Shown one piece after another: positions 1 to 8,365 of a stretch of 64,000 nucleotides of DNA. The stretch's first letter is position 1. Every line of letters starts with the position of its first letter. Source of the stretch: Paenibacillus aestuarii (lineage in GTDB: Bacteria; Bacillota; Bacilli; Paenibacillales; NBRC-103111); assembly GCF_027789125.1 (NCBI RefSeq), contig NZ_JAQFVF010000022.1:186001-250000 (forward strand). The letters run 5' to 3'. The notes below the pieces were generated by a model that saw only the letters and a list, made by a program, of their open reading frames with translations, was not told the origin of the DNA and did no database searches. The position numbers and the translations under genes were made by a program.

Positions 1-332
1 AAGCGAAGCAGTCCATCCTTGATTTGGATGACGAGCTGCGGCAAATGAAAGCCGACTACAACGAAGTGGCAGATAAACGCAGCTACTACTTGGCGCGAAT
101 GGAATCCGCCCGCTTGCAGCAAAGACTGCATGCCCGGATGGGCGGGATGTCGCAGGATGCGGCGCCGCGTATGTTCGGCCGCCTGGAAGAGCGCGTGTCC
201 GACATGGAGCTTCATGCCAGAACGCTCCGCGATGTAAGACGCATGAGCCGTGAAAGCTACTACGCGATGGGCAATCCAGCCGTCGACGCTGAGATCGAGG
301 CCTTGCGCAGCAAACTGAAGCAGGAGGGTTAA
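1..332 (+). CDS. PspA/IM30-family protein, 5' end outside window
   Basis: The reading frame is open from base 3 and has no convincing internal start; the only in-frame candidate is a TTG at 24 without a good ribosome site, so the gene begins upstream of the window. The visible 110 residues are mostly charged helix. They align by eye with the C-terminal half of the full PspA homologue two genes downstream: the stretch FGRLEERVSDMELHART matches [17 protein letters not shown] there, and both end in a short helix (AVDAEIEALRSKLK against [14 protein letters not shown]). PspA/IM30 proteins coat and stabilise stressed cytoplasmic membranes. Eight bases separate it from pspC, so it is very likely cotranscribed. 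It could be a divergent paralogue with another role. Confidence 0.75.
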   Translation, partial: AKQSILDLDDELRQMKADYNEVADKRSYYLARMESARLQQRLHARMGGMSQDAAPRMFGRLEERVSDMELHARTLRDVRRMSRESYYAMGNPAVDAEIEALRSKLKQEG

Positions 333-339
333 ATCAATC

Positions 340-795
340 ATGAGCAAACTTTATCGCTCACGTCGAGATAAGAAAGTAACCGGGTTATGCGGCGGTTTAG
401 CCGAAGCAATGAATGTGGATGCAACGCTGCTGCGTTTGCTGGTGGTCATCACGACATTTTTCACGGGAGGCACGGTAATCTTTATCTATTTCATCGCCGC
501 CGTCGTCATTCCGAAGGAACCGGGCTACGATCAGCCACCATACGATCCTTATATGGGATCTTACAGCCACCAACCATATTCCGGCGGCGGGAGCTGGCAG
601 CAGCACAAGCCATACCCAGGCCCGGCCGCTCAGCCTTACCAGCCATCATCCGCTTATCAAGCAACCAAAGAAGGCAGCATTGACGAGATGATGAAAGATA
701 TCGAGAAGAAAGCATTGCAAAAAGAACTTGAAGAGTTGAGAGCCAAAGTCGCTCGCCTTGAAAATATGAACGATACTAATAAAAAGGACGTGTAA
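340..795 (+). CDS. pspC: PspC-domain membrane protein
   Basis: A 151-residue protein. Residues 3-60 form a PspC domain: a basic RSRRDKKVTGLCGGLAE start, then a hydrophobic segment at about 32-55 ending IAAVVIPKEP. A Tyr/Pro/Gln-rich linker (about 63-105) and a charged C-terminal helix (about 110-148) follow. PspC proteins are membrane partners or sensors of PspA in envelope-stress responses. Its place between two PspA-family genes (8 bp and 3 bp gaps) fits that. The ribosome site GGAGGG (323-328) overlaps the end of the previous gene, suggesting translational coupling. The long C-terminal tail is longer than a minimal PspC and could be the PspA-contact part; that is inference. Confidence 0.88.
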   Translation: MSKLYRSRRDKKVTGLCGGLAEAMNVDATLLRLLVVITTFFTGGTVIFIYFIAAVVIPKEPGYDQPPYDPYMGSYSHQPYSGGGSWQQHKPYPGPAAQPYQPSSAYQATKEGSIDEMMKDIEKKALQKELEELRAKVARLENMNDTNKKDV

Positions 796-798
796 ACC

Positions 799-1485
799 AT
801 GGGAGTATTTACAAGAATGAAAGATATGACAAAAGCATCGATTCACGAAGTATTGGATAAAATCGAAGACCCGATCGTCATGCTTAACCAATATTTGCGC
901 GATATGGAGCAGGAGATTGCTCAAGCGGAAGTAACTGTAGCACGCCAAATCGCCAATGAGCGCAAACTGAAACAACGCCTGGAAGAATCCGTTCGACTTG
1001 TGGCTGACCGCGAAGGCAAAGCAGCGACAGCACTGAGGAACGGTCAGGAAGCCATTGCCCGTCAAGCGCTTGAAGAGAAGCTGTACCACGAGGAGAAAAT
1101 CGTTGAATATACAGAAATGCATGCCGCATCGAAAGCACAAGCCGACGAATTGACTCAGCAGCTGCATGAAATGAAAGATGAATTCTACAAAATGCGCAAC
1201 AAGCGCAACGAGCTTGTATCTCGTGCACAGCTGGCTAAAGCGAAGAAGCAAATGGCGCAAGTTTCGTATAACGGCGTCATCGAAAGCGGCAACGCGTCCC
1301 GCGGTTTCCAACGCATGGAAGAGAAAATCATGCAAATGGAAGTTGAAGCGGAAATTGCGCGCAAGCCATACGTTTCGGCAAGTTCCATCAGCAGCTACGC
1401 ACCGGTTGATGTGGCTAAGCAAGCGAAGGTTGATGAGCAGCTGAACCTGCTTAAAGAAAAATTAAACGGCAGCGCAGCTGAGTAA
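799..1485 (+). CDS. pspA: phage shock protein A (PspA/IM30/LiaH family)
   Basis: A 228-residue, almost entirely helical, charged protein of the usual PspA length. The N-terminus [25 protein letters not shown] matches the family's amphipathic membrane-binding helix, followed by a conserved [12 protein letters not shown] segment. A long coiled coil runs from about 25 to 185. PspA proteins oligomerise on stressed membranes to limit proton leak; in Bacillus the LiaH member answers cell-wall antibiotics. It begins 3 bp after pspC, so pspA-like, pspC and pspA form one unit closed by the terminator at 1506-1543. Confidence 0.9.
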   Translation: MGVFTRMKDMTKASIHEVLDKIEDPIVMLNQYLRDMEQEIAQAEVTVARQIANERKLKQRLEESVRLVADREGKAATALRNGQEAIARQALEEKLYHEEKIVEYTEMHAASKAQADELTQQLHEMKDEFYKMRNKRNELVSRAQLAKAKKQMAQVSYNGVIESGNASRGFQRMEEKIMQMEVEAEIARKPYVSASSISSYAPVDVAKQAKVDEQLNLLKEKLNGSAAE

Positions 1486-1505
1486 TAAGAAGCGCCAGTG
1501 AAGAT

Positions 1506-1543
1506 GGCTGTGTGGGGAGAAGATCCCTGCACAGCCGTTTTTT
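1506..1543 (+). terminator. terminator of the psp operon
   Basis: GGCTGTG (1506-1512) pairs with CACAGCC (1530-1536) around a 17-base loop and is followed by a G and then a run of six T. Confidence 0.75.
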
Positions 1544-1742
1544 GTTTCCTGCATGCAGTCGCCTCCGCATATGGGCATTCCAGCCAGCTCCATTTTCGCG
1601 CTATTTAGACCTCCATGCATACGATTCAACAAATTTCCCGGGAAATGCTGCACCGTGTCGAAGGGGCGGTTGCACGCGTTCAGATATGCTGTTAGTTACA
1701 AAAAATACCAGCGAAATGGAAGGGGAAGGAAGGAATACTAAG

Positions 1743-2696
1743 GTGAGCTTCAGCTTGCATCTAATGCTGACATTCATCTTAGGGGGCTGGTTTATATTGA
1801 GCAGAATGATCAAAATTTCGGTCATGCTGGTACTCGTGTCCGTCATCGGATTCGCCATCATGCATCGCCGGACCGACGCACCGCAAGCACGTCAAATTCC
1901 GCAGTCGCGTGCACAGCCATTAACGCAGCCGCCGCATGCGCCTGCCGAAGTGCCGACATCGCCCGCGAATCCAGATGACGATATCGTTGAGACCCGGCAT
2001 ACCTATTCAGGACCTAGGAGGCCGCAAGCTCTTCATTCGTCCACGCCGACCGCTTCATCCGGCAAAGTAGCCTATTTAACGTTTGATGACGGCCCCTCTG
2101 GGAGTACGCGTAAAATATTAAGCATATTGAGAACCTATGGTGTCCCCGCGACTTTTTTTGTCGTCGGATCGGATTCGGCCGAAGGCAGAGCGCTGTATCA
2201 ACAAATCGCCGCTGAAGGGCATGCCCTGGGCAATCATACATATTCACACGACTACAAGGCGATTTATCGCTCGACAGCGGCCTTCCGCAAGGATGTTGAC
2301 AAGCTGGGCCGGCTGTTGGAGTCATGCGTCGGCTATCGGCCCGATATCATCCGTTTCCCAGGCGGTTCGAACAATCATCTCAGCTGGAAGTCCGGGGGCA
2401 GAGGTATTATGTATAGAGCGGCGAAGGCAGTCCAGGATGACGGCTACCAGTATTTTGACTGGAACGTCAGCTCGACGGACGCGGCTGCTCCTGTGCAGGA
2501 TAAGTCTCTTATCATCGACTCCGTCATGAGCGCGAGCCGGGGCAAGCAAAGCATCATCGTATTGATGCATGACAACACTTATAAAACGACGACAGTAGAA
2601 GCATTGCCTGTCATTATCAAAAGGCTGCAAGCAGCCGGGTTTACGTTCGGCAAGTTGTCGAAGAATTCGTTTGCCTTTCATTTTTTAGAACCTTAG
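1743..2696 (+). CDS. polysaccharide deacetylase, membrane-anchored
   Basis: NodB-homology carbohydrate esterase 4. A signal-anchor helix (residues about 10-40) is followed by a low-complexity Pro/Ala linker. The catalytic domain runs from about residue 108: TFDDGP near 112 holds the base and metal aspartates, HTYSH near 165 the metal histidines, and RFPGG near 204 the third motif. Such enzymes remove N-acetyl groups from peptidoglycan or other wall glycans outside the cell. I chose GTG 1743 (317 residues) because AAGGAAGGA lies 8-10 bp upstream; TTG 1797 behind AGGGGG is the alternative. The frame stays open further upstream, but without a ribosome site. A second family member lies at 59515. 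Substrate is not decidable from sequence. Confidence 0.87.
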   Translation: MSFSLHLMLTFILGGWFILSRMIKISVMLVLVSVIGFAIMHRRTDAPQARQIPQSRAQPLTQPPHAPAEVPTSPANPDDDIVETRHTYSGPRRPQALHSSTPTASSGKVAYLTFDDGPSGSTRKILSILRTYGVPATFFVVGSDSAEGRALYQQIAAEGHALGNHTYSHDYKAIYRSTAAFRKDVDKLGRLLESCVGYRPDIIRFPGGSNNHLSWKSGGRGIMYRAAKAVQDDGYQYFDWNVSSTDAAAPVQDKSLIIDSVMSASRGKQSIIVLMHDNTYKTTTVEALPVIIKRLQAAGFTFGKLSKNSFAFHFLEP

Positions 2697-2778
2697 ACGT
2701 TGCGCACACTTGCTTGTCAATCCATCCTGAACTCGCTACCATGAAGCTATAAGAAGAGCGGGAAATGAGGGATTTGAT

Positions 2779-3666
2779 TTGCTATCAGATGTTGTACAAA
2801 TAGGGCATTTGCAGCTCCAGGGGCGGTTGCTAGCCCTGCTGTTGGCCACTCTGGCTGCCTTTTGGCTGACGAAGAGGCAGGTCAGCCTGTCCGGCGGTGA
2901 AACCAATCCGCCGCCTATCGCAGATATTTTACTCAACGGCTTCCTTATCGTTGTGGTTTGTTGGAAGCTCGGCGTGCTGCTCACAGATCCGACCATACTT
3001 TGGACCCAGCCAGCCAAATTATTGCTCGTGAGCGGCTCTGCCGCCGAGCTCGCCATCGGAATAGCGCTGGCTGTTCTGTTCATAGCGCGCCAGAAGCGCA
3101 AGCACCACATCCCGCTCATGAGGATGCTGGATGCGCTGGCCTGCGGGATCACAGCTGCGGCTATCGTGTATTGTGCGTTGATTGCCGAATTTGGCGGCCC
3201 CACAGGGCTTCCGTGGGGCATAGGGGTTAAGGGCACCATAAGCCGATTTCATCCGGTTCATGCGTATTTGGCCCTGCTGCTGCTCCCGCTGCTGGTCTGG
3301 CAGCAGTTCATTCACCCGCGCCGGCGTTTGGCCGCTGGTGGCGGACCTTCATTGCTGCGCGCGACAATGGTGTACGGCGGCACGGCAGGCATGCTGGTCA
3401 GCTTCTTCATGAACGAGTCCCCGACCATCATCTATCTCAGCTGGGATCAGCTCGTTTTCCTTTGTTTGCTTGTCATCGGAATGCTTCTTCCGCAGATGGC
3501 GCATAATACAGGCAGAAAGGAGCTGAGCCCCATGAGCCAAAACGATTCCAAAATGCAAGAACAGCAAGAACAGCAAAACAAACAGCATAAAGAGTTTTCC
3601 TCTGCCGCTGGCAAAGAAGGCTTTGTCGATAAAAAGCTGGATGGTCCGAACCGGCCTTCCGTTTAA
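2779..3666 (+). CDS. Lgt-like polytopic membrane protein, divergent
   Basis: A 295-residue protein with about seven hydrophobic segments and a long hydrophilic Gln/Lys-rich tail (about 250-295). GGPTGLPWG near residue 139 and RFHPVHAY near 158 resemble the GRPTDLPWG and HPxxLYE motifs of prolipoprotein diacylglyceryl transferase (Lgt). Other Lgt hallmarks are not evident and the Glu after the Tyr is missing. It may be an Lgt-derived protein with a changed or lost activity. Start is TTG 2779, behind GGAAATGAGGG. The next gene begins 30 bp downstream and is probably cotranscribed. Treat the Lgt assignment as fold-level only. Confidence 0.6.
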   Translation: MLSDVVQIGHLQLQGRLLALLLATLAAFWLTKRQVSLSGGETNPPPIADILLNGFLIVVVCWKLGVLLTDPTILWTQPAKLLLVSGSAAELAIGIALAVLFIARQKRKHHIPLMRMLDALACGITAAAIVYCALIAEFGGPTGLPWGIGVKGTISRFHPVHAYLALLLLPLLVWQQFIHPRRRLAAGGGPSLLRATMVYGGTAGMLVSFFMNESPTIIYLSWDQLVFLCLLVIGMLLPQMAHNTGRKELSPMSQNDSKMQEQQEQQNKQHKEFSSAAGKEGFVDKKLDGPNRPSV

Positions 3667-3696
3667 GACAAAGATCCAAGGGAGGCAGAGAGCAGC

Positions 3697-4095
3697 ATGA
3701 GTAAACAAGACAAGAACCGGCAACCCGCCACTTCCGCACAGATGAACAGCGAGTTAGACCCGTTCGAGATTAATTTCCTCCCGCAATTTCAGGAGGGGCG
3801 CGGCCCTCACGATGCTTTCGTGAATGAGCATGGCGTCGTGATTGGCGATCATGAGTATGCGTCCGAGAACTCGCCGCTCGAACAGTGGACAGCGGAAACG
3901 GATCCCTTCGTCATGGCGGGGGATGAGTGGGTGCATCCCTACAAGGATATCGGTTTTCAAAGCGCAGAGAACAGAGATATTTTTGAAAAAGGGATCGCGC
4001 CGCAAAGCGGAATTTTCACGCATCCGGACAAAGACGTGTCTTTCGAGCCGGGTCAAGCGACGACCAAAAAGAAACAAGATGAGGCGGAAGCGTAG
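3697..4095 (+). CDS. small acidic conserved hypothetical protein
   Basis: A 132-residue soluble protein rich in Asp, Glu, Pro and aromatic residues, with no membrane segment or signal. It carries repeated short motifs such as GDHEYASEN and GDEWVHPYKDIGFQ and ends in a Lys/Glu-rich tail. It resembles short uncharacterised proteins of spore-forming Bacillales (possibly the DUF3905 type, from memory and unverified). The start has a good GGGAGG site, and the gene follows the Lgt-like gene closely. No function can be assigned. Confidence 0.65.
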   Translation: MSKQDKNRQPATSAQMNSELDPFEINFLPQFQEGRGPHDAFVNEHGVVIGDHEYASENSPLEQWTAETDPFVMAGDEWVHPYKDIGFQSAENRDIFEKGIAPQSGIFTHPDKDVSFEPGQATTKKKQDEAEA

Positions 4096-4135
4096 CTTTC
4101 GCCTTTTCCTATTTTTAGCCGGGTTACATTCCTCT

Positions 4136-4163
4136 TTGCTTTCCTTGCAGACGGATGTATAAT
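4136..4163 (+). promoter_or_regulatory. sigma-A-like promoter of the bacilliredoxin gene
   Basis: TTGCTT (4136-4141), 16-bp spacer, perfect TATAAT (4158-4163), about 55 bp before the start codon. Confidence 0.55.
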
Positions 4164-4217
4164 AACGATAAAGATTACAATTTACTATTAACTATAAAAT
4201 CCTAAGGGGTGGCACAT

Positions 4218-4655
4218 ATGGCAATGTCTTTTGATGCTTACATGAAAGATATGGTTAGACCAATGAGAGAGGATTTGACTCGTCTCGGCATTACGGAGCT
4301 ATTAACTCCTGAGCAAGTGCAAGAAGCTATGGAGAAGTCCCAAGACGGTACGATGCTTCTAGTGATCAACTCCGTTTGCGGCTGCGCAGCAGGCCAATGC
4401 CGTCCAGGCGTGGCGAAAGCACTGCAGAACGATACTCTGCCTACGTACACATACACGGTGTTTGCAGGCCAAGAGAAGGATGCTACGGCAAAAGCGCGCG
4501 AATATTTGGCACCTTACCCGCCTTCGTCTCCATCCATCGCCCTGTTCAAGAACGGTGAGCTGGCGCATTTCATTCAACGTCACCAAATCGAAGACCGCTC
4601 CGCAGATATGATTGCCGGCGATCTGATCGGTGCTTTCAACGAATTCTGCAAATAA
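4218..4655 (+). CDS. bacilliredoxin BrxA/BrxB family
   Basis: A 145-residue thioredoxin-fold protein of the YphP/YqiW family. The NSVCGCAAGQCRP segment carries the unusual Cys-Gly-Cys active site. In bacillithiol-using Firmicutes these proteins remove bacillithiol from S-bacillithiolated proteins after oxidative stress. The longer frame starts at GTG 4209, but AAGGGG (4204-4209) overlaps that codon, so ATG 4218 is the better start. It is monocistronic, with its own promoter and a downstream hairpin. Whether it corresponds to BrxA or BrxB cannot be told here. Confidence 0.92.
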   Translation: MAMSFDAYMKDMVRPMREDLTRLGITELLTPEQVQEAMEKSQDGTMLLVINSVCGCAAGQCRPGVAKALQNDTLPTYTYTVFAGQEKDATAKAREYLAPYPPSSPSIALFKNGELAHFIQRHQIEDRSADMIAGDLIGAFNEFCK

Positions 4656-4672
4656 TTTCATCGTTACACAAG

Positions 4673-4707
4673 GTCCGTTTTGCAGTCATGCAGAGCGGGC
4701 TTTTTTT
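4673..4707 (+). terminator. terminator after bacilliredoxin gene
   Basis: GTCCG (4673-4677) pairs with CGGGC (4696-4700), with an inner TGCA/TGCA stem, followed by seven T. Confidence 0.6.
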
Positions 4708-4719
4708 CTGGGCAAGACT

Positions 4720-4748
4720 TTGAATTTTGCTGCGCTTAAGTCTATACT
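4720..4748 (+). promoter_or_regulatory. nadE promoter
   Basis: TTGAAT (4720-4725), 17-bp spacer, TATACT (4743-4748), 54 bp before the start codon. Confidence 0.65.
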
Positions 4749-4801
4749 AGTGGTTAATGGAAGGATTTGCCCGATAATCGAAGATAAAGGTGGAGAGAAG
4801 T

Positions 4802-5611
4802 ATGAGCCTGCAACAGGAAATTATTGCGAAGCTAGGCGTGAAGCCGGAGATTGACATTGATGAGGAAATTCGCAAACGCGTTAACTTTTTGAAGGATTAT
4901 ATCACGAAGGCTGGAGCAAAAGGTCTATTGATCGCGATCAGCGGCGGTATCGACAGTGCGGTAGCGACTGGACTATGCAAAAAAGCGACGGATGAGCTGA
5001 CGGCTGAAACCGGCACGGAATATAAGACCGTCGGCGTATTCCAGCCATACGGCGAGCAAGTGGACATTGAAGACAGTTATGCCACAGCCAAAGCGTTTGA
5101 TTTGAAATATCAAATCGAAAATAACATCCAGGAGGCCGTCGACGAGATTGCGATCGAAGTGGAGTACGGCCTGAAGCACATCGGCGTGCATCAGCACGTT
5201 AGCCGCGGCGGTAAAGGCAATATCAAAGCGCGGACGCGCATGGTGATGCAGTACGCCATCGCATTCGAACTGGGCTTGATCGTTGTCGGAACCGATCACG
5301 CTTCCGAAGCGATTACCGGATTCTTTACCAAATATGGCGATGGAGCAGTCGATATTACGCCATTAAGCACATTGAATAAGCGCCAGGTTCGTTCCTTGGC
5401 GGCGAAGCTGGGCGTTCCGCAGAGCGTCCTCGATAAAGCGCCGACAGCGGGGCTATGGGAAGGGCAGACGGACGAGAACGAGCTGGGCATCACTTATGCC
5501 GACAACAGCGACTATCTCGAAGGCAAACAAATTAATCCAGAAGCGCAGGAGAAGCTGGAGAAGCAGTATCTGAAAACGGAGCATAAACGCCAGCCGATCC
5601 CGGGTATTTAA
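4802..5611 (+). CDS. nadE: ammonia-dependent NAD+ synthetase
   Basis: A 269-residue enzyme for the last step of NAD synthesis: amidation of nicotinic acid adenine dinucleotide with ATP and ammonia. The SGGIDS ATP-pyrophosphatase loop is at about 47-52. VGTDHASEAITGFFTKYGDG and the C-terminal KTEHKRQPIPGI are typical of the short class lacking a glutaminase domain. ATG 4802 follows AAGGTGGAGA; an in-frame ATG at 4790 overlaps that site and is rejected. It is transcribed alone between a promoter and a strong terminator. Confidence 0.95.
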   Translation: MSLQQEIIAKLGVKPEIDIDEEIRKRVNFLKDYITKAGAKGLLIAISGGIDSAVATGLCKKATDELTAETGTEYKTVGVFQPYGEQVDIEDSYATAKAFDLKYQIENNIQEAVDEIAIEVEYGLKHIGVHQHVSRGGKGNIKARTRMVMQYAIAFELGLIVVGTDHASEAITGFFTKYGDGAVDITPLSTLNKRQVRSLAAKLGVPQSVLDKAPTAGLWEGQTDENELGITYADNSDYLEGKQINPEAQEKLEKQYLKTEHKRQPIPGI

Positions 5612-5625
5612 GGTGGTTAACTATA

Positions 5626-5672
5626 AAGGCTGAAAGTCGCCTCTCGTTAGAGGCTGGCTTTCGGCCTTCTTT
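5626..5672 (+). terminator. nadE terminator
   Basis: Two stacked stems, AAGGCTGAAAG with CTTTCGGCCTT (one G-U pair) outside and GCCTCT with AGAGGC inside, followed by TCTTT. Confidence 0.8.
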
Positions 5673-5704
5673 ACATAAAAAAGGAAGCGGGGCACAGGCA
5701 GCGC

Positions 5705-6094
5705 ATGATTATTGGTGTCGGTACGGATTTATTGGAAATAGCACGAGTGCGCAAAATGTTGGAGGGGACTGCAGGCGAGCGGTTTATGGAGAGGGTACTC
5801 ACTCCGCAAGAACGAGAGTTGGCCATGCAGCGCAGGGGCAGGCTGGCCGAGTTTGTGTCCGGCCGGTTTGCCGCCAAGGAAGCGATTGTTAAGGCGATTG
5901 GCTGCGGCATCGGCAAACAGATTGGCTTTCAGGATGTGGAAGTGCTGCCGGATGCCTTCGGCAAGCCGGTCTGCCATATGAGTGCGGCGGCGCTCGAACG
6001 CGCAGGACTAAACAACGGCAGCCACCGCGTCCATATTAGCATTACGCATACGGAATCGATGGCTGCCGCTTATGCCATCGTTGAGCAGCTGTAG
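5705..6094 (+). CDS. acpS: holo-[acyl-carrier-protein] synthase
   Basis: A 129-residue 4'-phosphopantetheinyl transferase that moves the arm from CoA onto ACP. Visible family motifs are the N-terminal IGVGTDLLEIARV with the metal-binding Asp, FVSGRFAAKEAIVKA with the conserved Glu and Lys, and HISITHTESMAAAYAI near the C-terminus. Length is normal for AcpS. It converges with the cytochrome c gene; a hairpin overlaps its stop codon. Confidence 0.95.
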   Translation: MIIGVGTDLLEIARVRKMLEGTAGERFMERVLTPQERELAMQRRGRLAEFVSGRFAAKEAIVKAIGCGIGKQIGFQDVEVLPDAFGKPVCHMSAAALERAGLNNGSHRVHISITHTESMAAAYAIVEQL

Positions 6095-6112
6095 AGGCTG
6101 CTCTATTTTTTT
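6083..6112 (+). terminator. acpS terminator overlapping the stop codon
   Basis: GAGCAGC (6083-6089) pairs with GCTGCTC (6097-6103), followed by TATTTTTTT. The hairpin contains the acpS stop and reaches the end of the convergent cytochrome gene. Confidence 0.75.
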
Positions 6113-6483
6113 GAACTCAGCCAGTCTGTAAGCAGGCTGACTTCTTCGTCAGAGAGCTTGGACTTGTAGCCAGGCATACCCCCGCCGCCATTCTTGATCT
6201 GATTCGCAATCTGCTCTTTGCTGAACGTGCTGCCAACCTTCTGCAGATTCGTCTTTGGACCCGCTCTGCCTTCCAAATTCACGCCGTGGCAGCTGATGCA
6301 GCGGTTCGTCTCAAACATCTCCTGCGCCTTCACATACGCAGGATTGGTTTCCGCTGCAGTTGCGGCTGGCGTTACCGTCGGCTTCGCAGCACCGGAGCCG
6401 GAGCCGCCTCCGCCGCATGCGGCCAAAATGAGCAGCATTGGCGCTATGGCCAGTGCTGTGCCTATTCTTTTCATCTGCTTCAT
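6103..6483 (-). CDS. membrane-anchored lipoprotein cytochrome c
   Basis: A 126-residue small c-type cytochrome like the Bacillus c-550/c-551 proteins. A lipoprotein signal ends in LILAAC (lipobox); a Gly/Ser/Ala/Thr linker follows. The haem domain has CISCH for covalent haem attachment and GGMPGYKSKLSDEE, where the Met is the likely sixth ligand. It would shuttle electrons on the outer face of the membrane. The start is the ATG seven bases after GAGGAG; a GTG 15 bases upstream lies inside that site. It lies 58 bp downstream of the membrane-protein gene on the same strand. Confidence 0.9.
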   Translation of the reverse strand: MKQMKRIGTALAIAPMLLILAACGGGGSGSGAAKPTVTPAATAAETNPAYVKAQEMFETNRCISCHGVNLEGRAGPKTNLQKVGSTFSKEQIANQIKNGGGGMPGYKSKLSDEEVSLLTDWLSSKK

Positions 6484-6541
6484 AGGAAAGCTCCTCACTC
6501 CCGATATGTAGTTCGCTGTTCGCTAGATCACCCTAGTTGGC

Positions 6542-7108
6542 TTACTTGCTCCATGTTCGCAGCATATAAGTGCTGACAATCAGACTGATGCCGCCCATGC
6601 CTTCTAATACGATGGCTGAATAGCCGAGATACCATACGCCCATGATGGCGGATAGGGCAAACAGCCACAAGCCCAGGTAGACGAACGGTCTGCCCAGCAG
6701 CAGACCCACCTGCACGAAGCCGATCGCCAGGATGAACGCCCGCAGCACAGGGGTGAAGAGCGGTCCGACAGCGCCGATCGCTTCCAGCAAGGCTACCGCT
6801 GCAATCAGCAGCGCGCCGGGCAGCAGCAGGAAGACGGGGTGCCCCCAGCCGCTGCGGTCTGTAACGGTGCCGCTGTCGCTGCGCAGATCCTTGCGCAAGC
6901 TCCATATTTGCACGAAGCTGGCTGCGACGGCCGTAATGAGCGCGGCTTGCTTCAGCCAGCTGAGGTCCCGCCATATGATGGCGAAATCGACAAGCGCGCT
7001 GAATATCCATTCCGCGCCCCAAATGGCAAGCAGCGGCAGGAGCGCGCGGGCTTCGCCGATCCACGCTTTTCTTTTATCGGATATATCCGTTGGTCTGGCG
7101 TTTTGCAT
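6542..7108 (-). CDS. integral membrane protein of unknown function
   Basis: A 188-residue protein with about six hydrophobic segments (LLPLLAIWGAEWIFSALV, AALITAVAASFVQIW, VFLLLPGALLIAAVALLEAIGAV and others) and a short hydrophilic N-terminus. I do not recognise a family. ATG 7108 has AGAGGTGA just upstream; the frame extends further 5' without a ribosome site and into the mutY promoter region. It is divergent from mutY (99 bp between starts) and is followed by the cytochrome c gene, so a membrane or respiratory role is possible but unproven. Confidence 0.65.
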   Translation of the reverse strand: MQNARPTDISDKRKAWIGEARALLPLLAIWGAEWIFSALVDFAIIWRDLSWLKQAALITAVAASFVQIWSLRKDLRSDSGTVTDRSGWGHPVFLLLPGALLIAAVALLEAIGAVGPLFTPVLRAFILAIGFVQVGLLLGRPFVYLGLWLFALSAIMGVWYLGYSAIVLEGMGGISLIVSTYMLRTWSK

Positions 7109-7207
7109 ACATTCACCTCTAGTTTTATCTTCCGCACTTCTCGTATAATGGGAACATGCCCATTTATCCATTATAACTTGATCGCGGCAGATAGAGAAGG
7201 AGAGCGC

Positions 7208-8335
7208 ATGTATAGCGAAGAACAAATGTCATACTTCTCCAGTAACTTGTTGGATTGGTATCGCACCCATAAACGTGATTTACCTTGGCGAAGAAGTAAA
7301 AACCCTTATTATATATGGATTTCCGAGGTTATGCTGCAGCAGACTCGCGTCGATACGGTCATTCCTTATTTCCATCGGTTCGTGGAACAGTTCCCGACGG
7401 TTGAAGCGCTGGCGCTGGCACCTGAAGAGGATGTATTGAAAGCTTGGGAGGGTCTTGGCTACTACTCGCGGGCGCGCAACCTGCAAAGTGCGGTGAGAGA
7501 GGTCCATGAGCGCTATGGCGGTGTGGTGCCTCAGGAGAAGGCGGAGATTTCCTCCTTGAAAGGGGTCGGCCCCTATACGTCAGGCGCGATCTTAAGCATC
7601 GCGTATAACAAGCCTGAGCCTGCTGTAGACGGCAATGTGATGCGGGTGTTGTCGCGCTATTTTCTAATAGAAGAGGATATCATGAAGCCTGCGACGCGGG
7701 TCCGTATGGAGAAGCTGGCCAAACAGTTGATTATGGAAGGCACTGCGAGCGAGTTCAATCAGGCGTTGATGGAGTTGGGCGCGATGGTCTGTACACCGCG
7801 TTCACCGCATTGTCTGACCTGCCCGGTGATGGCTCATTGCAGTGCGCGTGAGGCCGGTATGGAGGAGTCGCTCCCGATCAAAAAGAAGGCGAAGCCGCCA
7901 CGTCCGGAACTGCGGGCTGTCGCGCTTATTGAAGGAACAGGCGAACATGAGGGGAAATGGCTCATTCGCCAGCGTCCGCAGGAAGGGCTTCTTGCCAAAA
8001 TGTGGGAGCTGCCGCACGTAGAGTGGCCTTCGTCCGAATGGCCCGAAGATCCTGTGGAGACGATGAACAGCTTACGCGGCCTTATAGCCGAACAGGAGCA
8101 AATGACAATAAGCCCTGCAGCATGGTTCATGGATACAGAGCATGTGTTCAGCCATATTGTGTGGAACATGAAAGTGTTCCGTGCCCGGTTAGGCGATGGC
8201 GGCCGGCTGCGGGACGGGGGAGACTGGGTGCCGTTCCATTACCGCTGGGTCGGGAGCGACGAGCTGAGCCAATATGCGTTCCCTAACGTGTTTATCCGCA
8301 TTATGAAAGCATGGCAGGAGAGAAGCCATGGATAG
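7208..8335 (+). CDS. mutY: adenine DNA glycosylase MutY
   Basis: A 375-residue base-excision repair enzyme that removes adenine mispaired with 8-oxoguanine. The catalytic Glu is in ISEVMLQQT (about 40) and the HhH motif is LKGVGPYTSGAIL. The catalytic Asp is in AVDGNV (about 141). The 4Fe-4S loop has cysteines near 195, 202, 205 and 211 (C-x6-C-x2-C-x5-C). A NUDIX-like 8-oxoG recognition domain fills about 230-375. ATG 7208 follows AGAAGGAGAG; the frame is open far upstream but that part is antisense to the neighbouring gene. A TATAAT at 7144-7149 is a plausible -10. Confidence 0.95.
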   Translation: MYSEEQMSYFSSNLLDWYRTHKRDLPWRRSKNPYYIWISEVMLQQTRVDTVIPYFHRFVEQFPTVEALALAPEEDVLKAWEGLGYYSRARNLQSAVREVHERYGGVVPQEKAEISSLKGVGPYTSGAILSIAYNKPEPAVDGNVMRVLSRYFLIEEDIMKPATRVRMEKLAKQLIMEGTASEFNQALMELGAMVCTPRSPHCLTCPVMAHCSAREAGMEESLPIKKKAKPPRPELRAVALIEGTGEHEGKWLIRQRPQEGLLAKMWELPHVEWPSSEWPEDPVETMNSLRGLIAEQEQMTISPAAWFMDTEHVFSHIVWNMKVFRARLGDGGRLRDGGDWVPFHYRWVGSDELSQYAFPNVFIRIMKAWQERSHG

Positions 8336-8365
8336 CTGCGTTTAGTGTTTGCAAGACGCACAATC

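Noticed and set aside
1512..1742. N-terminal extension of the first deacetylase
   Set aside because: It starts inside the psp terminator and continues through a ribosome-site-like purine run; the residues do not look like a signal peptide.
6839..7207. N-terminal extension of mutY
   Set aside because: It is antisense to the membrane-protein gene and contains the mutY -10; ATG 7208 has a proper ribosome site and gives the normal length.
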